Origin: Streptomyces sp. NBC_01717
GTDB lineage: Bacteria > Actinomycetota > Actinomycetes > Streptomycetales > Streptomycetaceae
Assembly: GCF_036248255.1 (NCBI RefSeq)
Contig: NZ_CP109178.1
Coordinates: 4,898,001-4,962,000 of the forward strand
DNA length: 64,000 bases
Reading direction: 5' to 3'
In this document: piece by piece, positions 35,631 through 44,067 of the stretch
How the letters are laid out: every line of letters starts with the position of its first letter
Numbering within the stretch: position 1 is the first letter of the stretch
Made by a program: the position numbers and the translations under genes
The notes under the pieces: model-generated
Database searches by the model: none
What the model was told of the DNA's origin: nothing
The model's input: only the letters and a program-made list of their open reading frames with translations

Positions 35631-36248
35631 TCATCCGCAGGAGGGTGCGGGGGCCGGCTTGTTCAGTGCGGCAAGGGCCGCAGCAGCGGCCTTCGGGGTG
35701 TTCAGCTTCTTGAACGTCGTGCCGAGGATCAGATCGACATCCGCCGTCTTTCGGGTGTCGGTCTTCGGCGTGGCGCCCGTCAGCTGCGTACCGAGGACCG
35801 GGAACGTGCCGTTCGTGGCCGTCGGGGCGCCCAGCAGGATCCCGGGACCGGGGACCTTCTTGTCGTACGCGGCAGAGGCGTTGCCCACCTTGCCGATGCG
35901 GAAGCCGCGCTTCTTCAGCTCGTCGGCCGCGGCCTTCGCGAGCCCGCCGCGCGGTGTCGCGTTGTAGACGTTGACCGTGATCCTCGCCGGCTTCGGGAGC
36001 GCCTTCGCGGGCGCCGACGGCTTGACGGAGGGGCAATCGGCCTTGCGGTCGGCGGCGCTGGCCGTCCTGTCGCCGGTGAAGACGTCGATGAGCTGCAGCG
36101 TGCCCCATCCGGCCACCCCGAGGGTCACCACGGAGGCGAGGGACACGAGGACCAGTCTGCGGCGGTGCCGGGGACGCCGCATGCGCGGATACTTGTCGCC
36201 CGTGATGCGGTACTTTCCGCCCAGGCCGGGGGGAGTGAGCATGCTCAT
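35631..36248 (-). CDS. LytR C-terminal domain protein, membrane-anchored
   Basis: 205 residues. A basic cytoplasmic tail (R-M-R-R-P-R-H-R-R-R) precedes one TM helix (about 32-52), so the C-terminal part faces outside. Residues about 88-200 form a LytR_C (DUF) domain: ARITVNVYNATPRGGLAKAA, LKKRGFRIGKVGNAS, then V-D-L-I-L-G-T-T-F. In LytR-CpsA-Psr proteins this domain accompanies the wall-polymer ligase; here it stands alone. Start at 36248; an in-frame Met at 36242 is an alternative. The gene lies next to the MITE-like repeat. Confidence 0.85.
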   Translation of the reverse strand: MSMLTPPGLGGKYRITGDKYPRMRRPRHRRRLVLVSLASVVTLGVAGWGTLQLIDVFTGDRTASAADRKADCPSVKPSAPAKALPKPARITVNVYNATPRGGLAKAAADELKKRGFRIGKVGNASAAYDKKVPGPGILLGAPTATNGTFPVLGTQLTGATPKTDTRKTADVDLILGTTFKKLNTPKAAAAALAALNKPAPAPSCG

Positions 36249-36352
36249 GGGCGCAGCGTAGTGCGACCCGGTGAAGATGCGTACTAAATGATCAACCGAT
36301 GGCACCCGTCCGGGTGCGAAAGCACCCGAAAGCACCCGATGGGTGCCGTTCG

Positions 36353-36649
36353 TCAGCCGAGTTCGAGGACCCGGGCGTGCAGAACCTGGCGTTGCTGGAG
36401 CGCTGCGCGGACCGCGCGGTGCAGCCCGTCCTCCAGATAGAGGTCGCCCTGCCACTTCACGACGTGCGCGAACAGGTCGCCGTAGAACGTGGAGTCCTCG
36501 GCGAGGAGGGTTTCGAGGTCCAGCTGACCCTTGGTCGTCACCAGCTGGTCGAGGCGGACCGGGCGCGGCGCGACATCCGCCCACTGCCGGGTGCTTTCCC
36601 GGCCGTGGTCGGGATAAGGCCGCCCATTTCCGATGCGCTTGAAGATCAC
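36353..36649 (-). CDS. Conserved small protein, ParB-nuclease-like fold (VapB-type label in actinobacteria)
   Basis: 98 residues: MIFKRIGNGRPYPDHGREST, PRPVRLDQLVTTKGQLDLET, and VVKWQGDLYLEDGLHRAVRA. The last stretch (D-G-x-H-R-A-x-x-A) resembles the substrate loop of ParB/Srx-like domains (DGxHR). From memory, homologues are often labelled VapB-family antitoxins, but no VapC/PIN toxin gene is next to it, so that label is doubtful. GTG start at 36649. It diverges from the HerA-like ATPase gene, and the two may be functionally linked. Confidence 0.75.
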   Translation of the reverse strand: MIFKRIGNGRPYPDHGRESTRQWADVAPRPVRLDQLVTTKGQLDLETLLAEDSTFYGDLFAHVVKWQGDLYLEDGLHRAVRAALQQRQVLHARVLELG

Positions 36650-36752
36650 ACGGAAAGCCTACCGGCCAAGAGCCTCCGGGCGCAGCTATGGAGCGCTACT
36701 GCGATGCTGGCCAGAGCGTCATAAATGCAGACATTCCGGAATAGAGGCCGTG

Positions 36753-38384
36753 ATGAGTGGCAGCGACAGCACGGGCGGGAGCGCGGAATCGGGCATCGGA
36801 GACGGCGTCGGAGCGGGCCCGGGGGAGGACGTCGGCGTGCTGCCGCAGCAGGCCCGGGAGATCGCGGACGGGTACGTCGTCGACGGCGCCGCCCTCGACC
36901 TGGGTGCGCTGCTCTGGGACGGTGCCTGCCTGCCTGCTGCACAGATCCGCATCCCGCTGGCGATGCTCAACCGGCACGGACTCGTCGCCGGCGCCACCGG
37001 CACCGGCAAGACCAAGACCCTCCAGCTCATCGCCGAGCAGCTGTCGGCCAACGGTGTGCCGGTCTTTCTCGCCGACATCAAGGGCGATGTGTCCGGCATC
37101 GCCGCTCCCGGCGCGCCGGGCAGCAAGGTTGCCGAGCGGGCCGGGCAGGTCGGGCAGCAGTGGGAGGCCAAGGGCTTCCCGTGCGAGTTCTACGCGCTCG
37201 GCGGCATCGGCCCCGGCATTCCGCTGCGGGCGACGGTCACCGACTTCGGCCCCGTACTGCTCTCCAAGGTGCTCCAGCTGAACCGTACGCAGGAGCAGTC
37301 GCTCGGCCTGATCTTCCACTACGCCGACGCCAAGGGCCTGGAGCTGGTGGATCTGAAGGATCTGCGGGCCGTCGTCGCGTTTCTCGTCTCGGACACCGGC
37401 AAGCCCGAACTGAAGGGGATCGGCGGGCTCTCCACGGCCACGGCCGGGGTGATTCTGCGGTCGCTCACCGCCTTCGAACAGCAGGGGGCGAGCGACTTCT
37501 TCGGCGAGCCGGAGTTCGAGACGGCGGAGTTCCTGCGGCAGGCGCCGGACGGCCGGGGGCTGGTTTCCGTGCTGGAACTGGCGGCCGTACAGGACAAGCC
37601 GCAGCTCTTCTCGACGTTCCTGATGTGGCTGCTCGCGGATCTCTTCCACGATCTGCCGGAGGTCGGCGACCTCGAGCGGCCCAAGCTGGTGTTCTTCTTC
37701 GACGAGGCGCATCTGCTCTTCAACGGGGCGTCGAAGGCGTTCCTGGACTCGATCACGCAGACCGTGCGGCTGATCCGTTCCAAGGGAGTGGGCATCTTCT
37801 TCGTCACGCAGACTCCGCGCGACGTACCGGGGGATGTGCTGGCGCAGCTCGGCAACCGGGTGCAGCACGCGCTGCGGGCGTTCACCCCGGACGACGCGAA
37901 GGCACTGCGGGCGACGGTGAAGACGTTCCCGAAGTCGTCGTACGACCTGGAGGAGTTGCTGACCGGGCTGGGCATCGGCGAAGCGGTGATCACCGTGCTG
38001 AGCGAGAAGGGCGCGCCGACGCCGGTCGCCGCGACCCGGCTGCGGTCGCCGCAGTCGCTGATGGGTCCGCTCGGCGCGGCGGGACTGGACGTGGCGGTGA
38101 AGGGTTCGTCGCTGTACGGGAGTTACGCACAGCCGGTGGACCGGGAGTCGGCGTACGAGAAGCTCACCGCCGAGCACGAGGCGGAGCAGCGGGCCGCGGC
38201 GGAGGCCGCGGGCCGGCCGGCGAAAGAGCCGGCGAAGAGGTCCGGACAGCCGGAGGACGATGCCTCGCTGGTGGAACAGGTGGTGGGGAGTGGAGTGTTC
38301 CGGTCGCTGGCGCGGTCGGTCGGGACGCAGCTGGGGCGGGAGATCTCGCGCTCGCTCTTCGGTACGGCGCGCCGCAGGAGGTAG
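36753..38384 (+). CDS. HerA-like helicase/ATPase (DUF853 family)
   Basis: 543-residue cytoplasmic P-loop ATPase. Walker A is ATGTGKTKTLQLIAEQL (about residues 79-95), with DIKGDVSGIA following (Walker A lysine and conserved Asp-Lys-Gly-Asp). Walker B is KLVFFFDEAHLLF (about 311-323). The arginine-finger region is FVTQTPRDVPGDVLAQLGNR. The C-terminal about 100 residues contain a Lys/Glu/Ala-rich segment and EISRSLFGTARRRR. Related archaeal HerA proteins move DNA for repair; the bacterial DUF853 members are poorly understood. The ATG at 36753 is chosen as the start, though the ribosome site is weak. Confidence 0.9.
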   Translation: MSGSDSTGGSAESGIGDGVGAGPGEDVGVLPQQAREIADGYVVDGAALDLGALLWDGACLPAAQIRIPLAMLNRHGLVAGATGTGKTKTLQLIAEQLSANGVPVFLADIKGDVSGIAAPGAPGSKVAERAGQVGQQWEAKGFPCEFYALGGIGPGIPLRATVTDFGPVLLSKVLQLNRTQEQSLGLIFHYADAKGLELVDLKDLRAVVAFLVSDTGKPELKGIGGLSTATAGVILRSLTAFEQQGASDFFGEPEFETAEFLRQAPDGRGLVSVLELAAVQDKPQLFSTFLMWLLADLFHDLPEVGDLERPKLVFFFDEAHLLFNGASKAFLDSITQTVRLIRSKGVGIFFVTQTPRDVPGDVLAQLGNRVQHALRAFTPDDAKALRATVKTFPKSSYDLEELLTGLGIGEAVITVLSEKGAPTPVAATRLRSPQSLMGPLGAAGLDVAVKGSSLYGSYAQPVDRESAYEKLTAEHEAEQRAAAEAAGRPAKEPAKRSGQPEDDASLVEQVVGSGVFRSLARSVGTQLGREISRSLFGTARRRR

Positions 38385-38396
38385 CGGAGGCGGTGG

Positions 38397-38423
38397 GGTG
38401 GGAGCCGGACAGCGGCTCCCACC
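38397..38423. terminator. Bidirectional terminator
   Basis: GGTGGGAGCCG (38397-38407) and CGGCTCCCACC (38413-38423) form a perfect 11-bp stem with a 5-nt loop, between convergent HerA-like and HhH-GPD genes. Confidence 0.75.
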
Positions 38424-38462
38424 CGGGAGCAGCCGGCACGGCGGCCGTGCGCCGCCGCGGCC

Positions 38463-39077
38463 TCACCTCTTCTTTGCTGCCGCCGCCTTCGCCGCCGCCT
38501 TCGCCTCCTGTTTGTGCGCGCGGACCTCGGCGAGTGACTCGGGGCCGGTGATGTCGGCGACCGAGCGGTGCGACCCCGCCTCCCCGTAGGGCCCCGCCGC
38601 GGCCCGCCAGCCGGTCGGCCGGACGTCCAGCTGCTTGCCGAGCAGCGCCAGGAAGATCTGCGCCTTCTGGGCACCGAACCCGGGCAGCGCCTTCAGCCGT
38701 TTCAGCAGCTCGGCGCCGGTCCCGGCGTCGCTCCAGACCGCGCTCGCGTCACCGTCGTACTCCGCGACCAGGAACTGGCACAGTTGCTGTACCCGTTTGG
38801 CCATGGAGCCGGGATAGCGGTGCAGAGCGGGTTTGGCGGTGAAGAGCTCGGTGAACGCCTCGGGGTCGTAGGCGGCGATCTCGTGGGCGTCCAGGTCGTC
38901 GGAGCCCATCCGCTGCGCCAGGGCGAACGGGCCGGAGAAGGCCCACTCCATCGGGACCTGCTGGTCCAGCAGCATGCCGATCATGGCCGCGAGCGGGCTG
39001 CGGCCGAGAAGCTCGTCCGCCTCCGGCTGCTGAGCGATCCGCAAAGTGATGGCCTTGCTCTTGTTGCTCTGTGTCAT
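38463..39077 (-). CDS. HhH-GPD-type base-excision DNA repair protein
   Basis: 204-residue DNA glycosylase-like protein. The helix-hairpin-helix reads LKALPGFGAQKAQIFLALLG (about residues 128-147). The preceding helical region has SPLAAMIGMLLDQQVPMEWA, similar to the Q-Q-x-x-x-x-A motif of 3-methyladenine glycosylases. After the HhH the family normally has a catalytic Asp; here LDVRPTGW follows, with Asp in the expected neighbourhood. The C-terminus is a basic Lys/Ala tail. It probably recognises damaged bases; exact lesion unknown. Start at 39077 (MTQSNKSK). Confidence 0.87.
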   Translation of the reverse strand: MTQSNKSKAITLRIAQQPEADELLGRSPLAAMIGMLLDQQVPMEWAFSGPFALAQRMGSDDLDAHEIAAYDPEAFTELFTAKPALHRYPGSMAKRVQQLCQFLVAEYDGDASAVWSDAGTGAELLKRLKALPGFGAQKAQIFLALLGKQLDVRPTGWRAAAGPYGEAGSHRSVADITGPESLAEVRAHKQEAKAAAKAAAAKKR

Positions 39078-39214
39078 GTCTTCGATCATCGCGACAGCGG
39101 CGGGCGACGGCGAGTCCAGGTGCCGCCGATGGCCGATCGCCGCCGCTGAAGAGGGGACGACGAAGGGCAATCGTCGATGTACTCGCGGCCGTAGGTGCCC
39201 GGCAGCGGCCTGGC

Positions 39215-40234
39215 TCAGACAGACGGTTGCCAGCCGAGAGCCGGGCCGAGCTCGGTGGCGATGTCGGTGAGGATCTGGACGTAGTCGTCGTGGTCGAAGG
39301 TGAAGGGCAGTGCGAACGCGACCTCGTCGACCTCCCGGAACGCGGCGTGCGCATGGAGCCGTTCAGCGATCTCGGCGGAACTTCCGACGAGATCGGGCGC
39401 GAACATCATGCGGGCCGGCCCCTGCGGAGCGGTGGTGCGAGGCATCCGCTTGTGGGCGTATGCCTCGTACTTGGCGCGCTGCTGTGCCGAGGCGGTGTCG
39501 GTGGGGATGACGACCAGCCCGTGGGAGACGCGGGCACGCTCGCCGTCGGGGTGATGGGCGCGGAAGGCCCGGATGTGTGAGAGCTGGATCTCGGCGAAGT
39601 CCTCCGACTCCTCCGCCTTCACGACACTGCTGGTCAGGAAGTTCATGCCCTGCTCACCTGCCCAGCGTGCCGACCGCAGGCTGCCGCCGCCGTACCACAT
39701 ACGGTCGGCCAGGCCGGGTGAGTGCGGCTGGACGCGGTCGGAGTACGCCTCGAAACCCTCCGTACCGCTGAAGTCCGTGGCCGGCTCCCCGCGTACGAAT
39801 TCCAGGAGCCGTCGCACACGCTCGTAACCGAAGTCCTCGGCGTCGGCGGTGTCGGGGTAGAGCGCGTGCTTCACCCGCTCGTACTGCATCGGTGGCCCGA
39901 CGCTGACCCCTGGATTGAGGCGGCCCCCCGACAGGATGTCGACGGTCGCCAGATCCTCGGCCAGCCGCAGCGGATTTTCCCAGCCCAGCGGGGTGACCGC
40001 GGTGCCCAGCTGGATGCGGCTGGTGCGCTGGGAGGCCGCCGCCAGAACGACGACCGGGGAGGAGATGCCGTACTGCAGATGCCGATGACGCACCCACGCG
40101 CTGTCGAAGCCCAGTCGCTCGCCCAGCTCGATGATCGAGAGGGTCGACTCGTGGCCCCGGCGCGGATCGGTCTCGTCGAACAGCCCGATGGTCAGAAAGC
40201 CCAGCTTCCGCAGTGGCTTCGAGGTCGGCGGCAC
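39215..40234 (-). CDS. LLM-class flavin-dependent oxidoreductase
   Basis: 339-residue luciferase-like TIM-barrel enzyme. Motifs: LGFLTIGLFDE at strand 1, IIELGERLGFDSAWVRHRHL, SPVVVLAAASQRTSRIQLGT, DLATVDILSGGRLNPGVSVG and the C-terminal VDEVAFALPFTFDHDDYVQI. It uses FMN or F420 for oxidation of a small organic substrate, not identified here. The GTG at 40234 is favoured since GGAGG precedes it; an ATG in another frame overlaps it. The gene is isolated, with a terminator for the next gene just upstream. Confidence 0.88.
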   Translation of the reverse strand: MPPTSKPLRKLGFLTIGLFDETDPRRGHESTLSIIELGERLGFDSAWVRHRHLQYGISSPVVVLAAASQRTSRIQLGTAVTPLGWENPLRLAEDLATVDILSGGRLNPGVSVGPPMQYERVKHALYPDTADAEDFGYERVRRLLEFVRGEPATDFSGTEGFEAYSDRVQPHSPGLADRMWYGGGSLRSARWAGEQGMNFLTSSVVKAEESEDFAEIQLSHIRAFRAHHPDGERARVSHGLVVIPTDTASAQQRAKYEAYAHKRMPRTTAPQGPARMMFAPDLVGSSAEIAERLHAHAAFREVDEVAFALPFTFDHDDYVQILTDIATELGPALGWQPSV

Positions 40235-40303
40235 AGCATTCCTCCATCGCTCACGGCAGATACTGCCGTACACCGGCGTTGCCCCGATTGTGGCCGATGG
40301 CGA

Positions 40304-40333
40304 AAGGGCCCCACCGCTCGCGGTGGGGCCCTT
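40304..40333 (-). terminator. Terminator after the secreted propeller protein
   Basis: AAGGGCCCCACCG (40304-40316) and CGGTGGGGCCCTT (40321-40333) form a 13-bp perfect stem with CTCG loop, downstream of the minus-strand gene ending at 40375. Confidence 0.8.
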
Positions 40334-40374
40334 CGTGAGGCGACGGGTCCGTGAGGTGGTCCGGACGAATCGGC

Positions 40375-42318
40375 CTAGTTGGAGAAGTACAGGTACTTCC
40401 AGGACCCGTACGTCGTCGTGTTCACGTTGTCGCCGGACGACCCGTTGACGTACACCGACCGCATCCGCGCCTTGATGCCGGACCGCCCCGGAGCCTCCAG
40501 ATAGACGGCCGACTTGCCGCTCGTGCCGAGCGTGAAGTACTCGGAGTCGGCGGAGTACCACTTTCCGCCCGAGTAGACCTGGAGGTCGAAGCGCTGCTGA
40601 CGGCCCTTGTAGTAGGTCATCGTCGTCGTGAGCAGCGGGTCGGTGCTCTTGTGGAACCAGTAGTACGACGTCGAGCCGATCTTTGCCGTCTTGTAGTGCT
40701 TGGAGACGGCGGTGGAGACCTTGACCCTGGCGTACGCCGTGGACTTCACCGTCCTGGGCGCGTAGCGGGCGTCGCCCTTGAAGACCGCGGTGATCTCCGT
40801 GTCCCGCGTCATGTCGACCCAGGCGCCGATGTTGCCGCTGGAGTTGACCTTCCCGGTCTTCACCAGCTTGTTGGGCTTGTCGCTGCCGAAGGGGTTCGCC
40901 CAGATCTCGACCGAGCGGTTCTTGTACGTCGAGCCGAGGTGCGCGGTGAAGGCGACGTCGGTGCCGTAGTTGTAGACCTTGCCGTTCTTGTCCAGGGTCA
41001 GTGCCGGCTTCGCACGGGAGACCGCGACCTTGTCGGACGCGCTGACCGCCGTGTGCGCGGCGTCGCCCGCGTAGGCGACCTTGTACGTGACCGTGCCGCC
41101 GACCGACGGGGTGTCGGTGAAGGTGTACGAGCCGTCCGCCTTCACCGTGACGGCGGGCAGTGCCTTGCCGCCAGGGCTCTCCAGGTCGGTGCGGGTGACC
41201 TGCAGTTTGACACCGCTCGGCAGCGGCACCGTCGCCGACAGCTTCCCGGTCACGGTGAGCTGCTTGCCGCGCGTGGCGGTCGACGGCGCGTTCGCCGTCA
41301 GGCTCGGGACGTTCAGCGTCGGGTCGGTGAGCGCCTTGAGGGTGTAGCCCCCGCTTGTCCCCACGAGCGCGAAGATCCGTGAGGAGTCCGGGGCCCATGC
41401 CAGGTCGGCCGTGCCGGACGTGCTGGTGGCGTAGGTGCGGAGCGGCTGGGTGGTGTCGGGCCGGTAGACCGCAACCTTGGCCCCGGTGACCTGCGCGACC
41501 AGTCCGTTCGCGGCGACATCCGCCTTCTGCCCGGAGGGGTAGGCGCCGGCGGCGCTGAACTTCCCGTCCGCGTAGGCGTCCCGCTGCGCGCCGTTGATCA
41601 GCACCTGCGGGGCGCCGGGGACGAGGTCGATGTCCCCGATGCCGCTGTTCAGTGTGTAGTCGCCCCAGTAGTAGGCGAGCAGCTGCGCAGTGGTGCCGGA
41701 GACGTCGACGACGGCCATGGAGTCCGTGGAGATGCCGGTCTGGCCGACCGCCAGCAGTCCGGGCGCGGAGGGGTCGGTGTCGAGGAGCGCCGGGTCGTGG
41801 ATCATGGCTTCGGCCGGCAGCTGCCCGAGCGCCACCGCGTCGGTCCCGCTCACCGGGTCAACCGCGGGGTCGACCGAGCCAAGATTGCCGGACCACTGGT
41901 CGCCGTACGAGAACCAGGCCTTGCCCCCGGCGAAGGCGACATAGCGCGGGCCCGTGTCGGTGGCCACGGCGTAGCGGGCCTTGATGTCGAGGGTGGCCGC
42001 GTCGAGGGCCACGATCTCGTGGCTGCCCCCCGCAGCCGCGTACAGGGTCGCGCCGTCGTCGGACACCGCCAGATCGGAGACCCCGCTGATGCCGCTCACC
42101 GAGTCGACGAGGGCGCCGCTGTAGTCGGCGGCCAGGATCTTCCCGGTCGAGCTGTCGCCGACGAAGACCCGCTTGAGGGCGCCGTCCGCGACGATGCCGC
42201 CGGGCGAGGTGACGACGGCGGAGGCAGCGGAGGCGGATCCGGCCGCTGCGACGCTCAGTACCGCTGAGCTGAAGAGGACCGCGAGAGCTGTCGCGGTCGA
42301 GATGCTGCGCGTGCGCAC
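40375..42318 (-). CDS. Secreted beta-propeller / Ig-like domain protein
   Basis: 647 residues. Signal peptide (1-32, M-R-T-R-S-I-S-T-A ... A-S-A) and GTG start. Residues about 35-340 repeat a YVTN/WD-like blade pattern: GGIVADGALKRVFVGDSSTG, LAVSDDGATLYAAAGGSHEI, LAWAPDSSRIFALVGTSGGY. Residues about 345-450 are an Ig-like (Big/CARDB) fold with LTVTGKLSATVPLPSGVKLQ, VKADGSYTFTDTPSVGGTVT. The C-terminal about 190 residues look like a second beta domain ending Y-G-S-W-K-Y-L-Y-F-S-N. No catalytic motif. Probably an extracellular or wall-associated structural protein. It ends at a clear terminator. Confidence 0.85.
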   Translation of the reverse strand: MRTRSISTATALAVLFSSAVLSVAAAGSASAASAVVTSPGGIVADGALKRVFVGDSSTGKILAADYSGALVDSVSGISGVSDLAVSDDGATLYAAAGGSHEIVALDAATLDIKARYAVATDTGPRYVAFAGGKAWFSYGDQWSGNLGSVDPAVDPVSGTDAVALGQLPAEAMIHDPALLDTDPSAPGLLAVGQTGISTDSMAVVDVSGTTAQLLAYYWGDYTLNSGIGDIDLVPGAPQVLINGAQRDAYADGKFSAAGAYPSGQKADVAANGLVAQVTGAKVAVYRPDTTQPLRTYATSTSGTADLAWAPDSSRIFALVGTSGGYTLKALTDPTLNVPSLTANAPSTATRGKQLTVTGKLSATVPLPSGVKLQVTRTDLESPGGKALPAVTVKADGSYTFTDTPSVGGTVTYKVAYAGDAAHTAVSASDKVAVSRAKPALTLDKNGKVYNYGTDVAFTAHLGSTYKNRSVEIWANPFGSDKPNKLVKTGKVNSSGNIGAWVDMTRDTEITAVFKGDARYAPRTVKSTAYARVKVSTAVSKHYKTAKIGSTSYYWFHKSTDPLLTTTMTYYKGRQQRFDLQVYSGGKWYSADSEYFTLGTSGKSAVYLEAPGRSGIKARMRSVYVNGSSGDNVNTTTYGSWKYLYFSN

Positions 42319-42677
42319 AGTGTTTTACCCCCACGAGAAAAACCCGGTGGATGACCGGGAGTTGAAAGCGCCGCGCAGCACCCGGACGTGACCGCGAACG
42401 TGCGGTGACAACCGGGGCGCGGCTGCTGTCGGGCAGCGTATGGCATGGGAGTGACAAACGGGTACGGCCCCGCATGCGCCGGGGCATCGCCCATTGGGAG
42501 GCGGCGCGAACTCATTCGGGCGCATCACCCGCGCCGTCACTCCTTCTCGTTCTCCCCTGTGGCTTGAGTGATCTTCAGTACGCCGTCCTTCGGCCTTCCG
42601 GGGCTGGTCCGCCGGTCCCCTTCCGGTGCCATCCCGCACGGTGACGGCGTCCCCAGACACGATCACCAGGAGTTGTA
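42319..42677. other. Divergent intergenic region (359 bp)
   Basis: It separates the minus-strand secreted propeller gene from the plus-strand TNT-domain gene and must hold both promoters. GGGGGT precedes the first start and AGGAG the second. Two weak open frames occur here, but neither looks like protein. No palindrome or clear -35/-10 pair was found. Confidence 0.5.
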
Positions 42678-43427
42678 GTGACATCACCACGACGGTGTGC
42701 CGGGCCGGCCGCCGCGGCCGCCCTGCTGGGCTCGCTGTTTCTCGGTGCTCCGGCAGCCCAGGCGGCATCGGCCGCATCGGCCGCACCGGCCGCATCGGCC
42801 GCATCGGCCGCCGAGAACACGTACCGGCCATACGTCTGCCGGGGCCTGGTACCGGACCCCATTCCGTACGCCCTGCGCTCGGACTACTTCTGCGACGACT
42901 GGCGGCTCGGCCCGAAGAAGCTGCCGACCCGTGGGCTGGTGGCGAACACCCTCGACCGCTACCAGCGCCTCGGCCGCCTCACCGCGACCCGGTTCCTGAA
43001 CCGGTGGTGGGACCCGGCCGCGGACACCGGCCAGGGAGACTGGCGCTACCCGGACGCCGACGGTTACGCGAAGGACCCCCAGGGGCAGCCGATCGCCGCC
43101 GAACTCGTGCTCCACGCGGGTCAGAAGGTCGACCGCTTCGGCAACGAGGCAGGCCGCTACCTGGCACCCGCCGGCACCAAGTACGGGAAGCGGAGCATCC
43201 CGCCGTCCAGCCTCAACACCGCCGATCCACGCCACCCGTACAACTACTACCTGTACCGGGTGACCAGGGACGTCGCGGTGTGCGCGGGACCGATCGCCCC
43301 GGCGTTCGAGCAGCCCGGCCTGGGTGTCCAGTACGTGACGTCCAGCTCGTACTGCCCGAACATTCCGCGCACCTCCGTGCTGGACCTGGTGCGCAACGGG
43401 ACCCTGGTGCGGCTCGCGACGTCGTAA
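42678..43427 (+). CDS. Secreted TNT-domain protein (NAD(+) glycohydrolase-type toxin candidate)
   Basis: 249 residues, GTG start with AGGAG upstream. A Tat/Sec-type signal region (1-45) includes an Ala/Ser repeat (A-S-A-A-S-A-A-P-A-A-S). The C-terminal about 100 residues match the tuberculosis necrotizing toxin domain: KVDRFGNEAGRYLAPAGTKY, then R-S-I-P-P-S-S-L-N, NYYLYRVTRDVAVCAGPIAP, AFEQPGLGVQYVT and L-V-R-N-G-T-L-V-R. In the M. tuberculosis protein this fold hydrolyses NAD+; the Gln in AFEQPG aligns with its essential Gln. The upstream domain (about 46-150) has several aromatic and Cys residues and is not recognised. The small gene 64 nt downstream may encode its immunity protein. Confidence 0.85.
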   Translation: MTSPRRCAGPAAAAALLGSLFLGAPAAQAASAASAAPAASAASAAENTYRPYVCRGLVPDPIPYALRSDYFCDDWRLGPKKLPTRGLVANTLDRYQRLGRLTATRFLNRWWDPAADTGQGDWRYPDADGYAKDPQGQPIAAELVLHAGQKVDRFGNEAGRYLAPAGTKYGKRSIPPSSLNTADPRHPYNYYLYRVTRDVAVCAGPIAPAFEQPGLGVQYVTSSSYCPNIPRTSVLDLVRNGTLVRLATS

Positions 43428-43491
43428 GTTTCCCGGCCGCGACGGCTGCCGCATGCCTTGTACGGATCGCCCCGGATGGGAGACTTGTTCC

Positions 43492-43875
43492 GTGGACCGT
43501 CACCAGCTGTGCGAGGCGCTGCGGGCAGCCGGGGTTCCCGATGCCCACTACGAGGTCCCCGGCTGCCCGGGCAGCCGCCCTCCGCACGAGGGCTACTACC
43601 TGGCTCAGCGAGAGGGCGAGTGGATCGTGGGAGTCCACGAGCGCGGCAGGCGCGAGGTACTGGAGACCTTCGCCGACGAAAGCCGGGCCTGCGCATGGCT
43701 CTACGAACGTCTCACCGACGAGAGCCCGCCGCCTTCCCGGCTCACACCGACGGAGATGGACGAGCTGCTGCACGACAGTGAGGGCATCGAACGGCGAGCG
43801 CAGGAGCAGCTCGAACGGGCGCTCGCGGAGAGCCGGCGCGGGACCCGGCACGACCCACCGACCGGTGGCCACTGA
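43492..43875 (+). CDS. Small acidic protein, candidate immunity partner of the TNT-domain gene
   Basis: 127 residues, GTG start at 43492 with GGGAGA upstream. It begins M-D-R-H-Q-L-C-E-A-L-R-A-A-G-V-P-D; other blocks are YEVPGCPGSRPPHEGYYLAQ, EWIVGVHERGRREVLETFAD and ACAWLYERLT. A long acidic helix follows (SRLTPTEMDELLHDSEGIER). No signal peptide, so it stays in the cytoplasm where an immunity protein would protect the producer. I recall the same small family beside TNT-domain genes in other Streptomyces, but I cannot verify that here. The role is inferred from position. Confidence 0.7.
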   Translation: MDRHQLCEALRAAGVPDAHYEVPGCPGSRPPHEGYYLAQREGEWIVGVHERGRREVLETFADESRACAWLYERLTDESPPPSRLTPTEMDELLHDSEGIERRAQEQLERALAESRRGTRHDPPTGGH

Positions 43876-44067
43876 GCAGGGCCGGCCCAGGGGGCGCCAT
43901 GTCTCCCGGCCTTTCCGGCCGCATCGACATCGACCTCCTTCCCGGACGACCGGTCGCCGCCTGACTCACCACCCTGAGCGGCGCTGTCCAGGTGCAGCGA
44001 GTGGCAGCCATGCCGGGGTCGACAGAGGATGAGAGCGCTGCTTCCGCGCCGCTAAGGAGGCCCGGAC

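Noticed and set aside
36353..36649. VapB antitoxin of a VapBC pair
   Set aside because: No PIN-domain VapC gene lies next to it, and the D-G-x-H-R motif fits a ParB-like fold better. The gene is kept but the toxin-antitoxin role is not.
36753..38384. HerA-based phage-defence module
   Set aside because: HerA ATPases occur in defence systems with nuclease or SIR2 partners, but no such gene is adjacent. The gene is a DUF853 type in a core region.
42405..42644. Small plus-strand frame between the propeller and TNT genes
   Set aside because: No conserved motif, odd composition and no ribosome-binding site; treated as non-coding.
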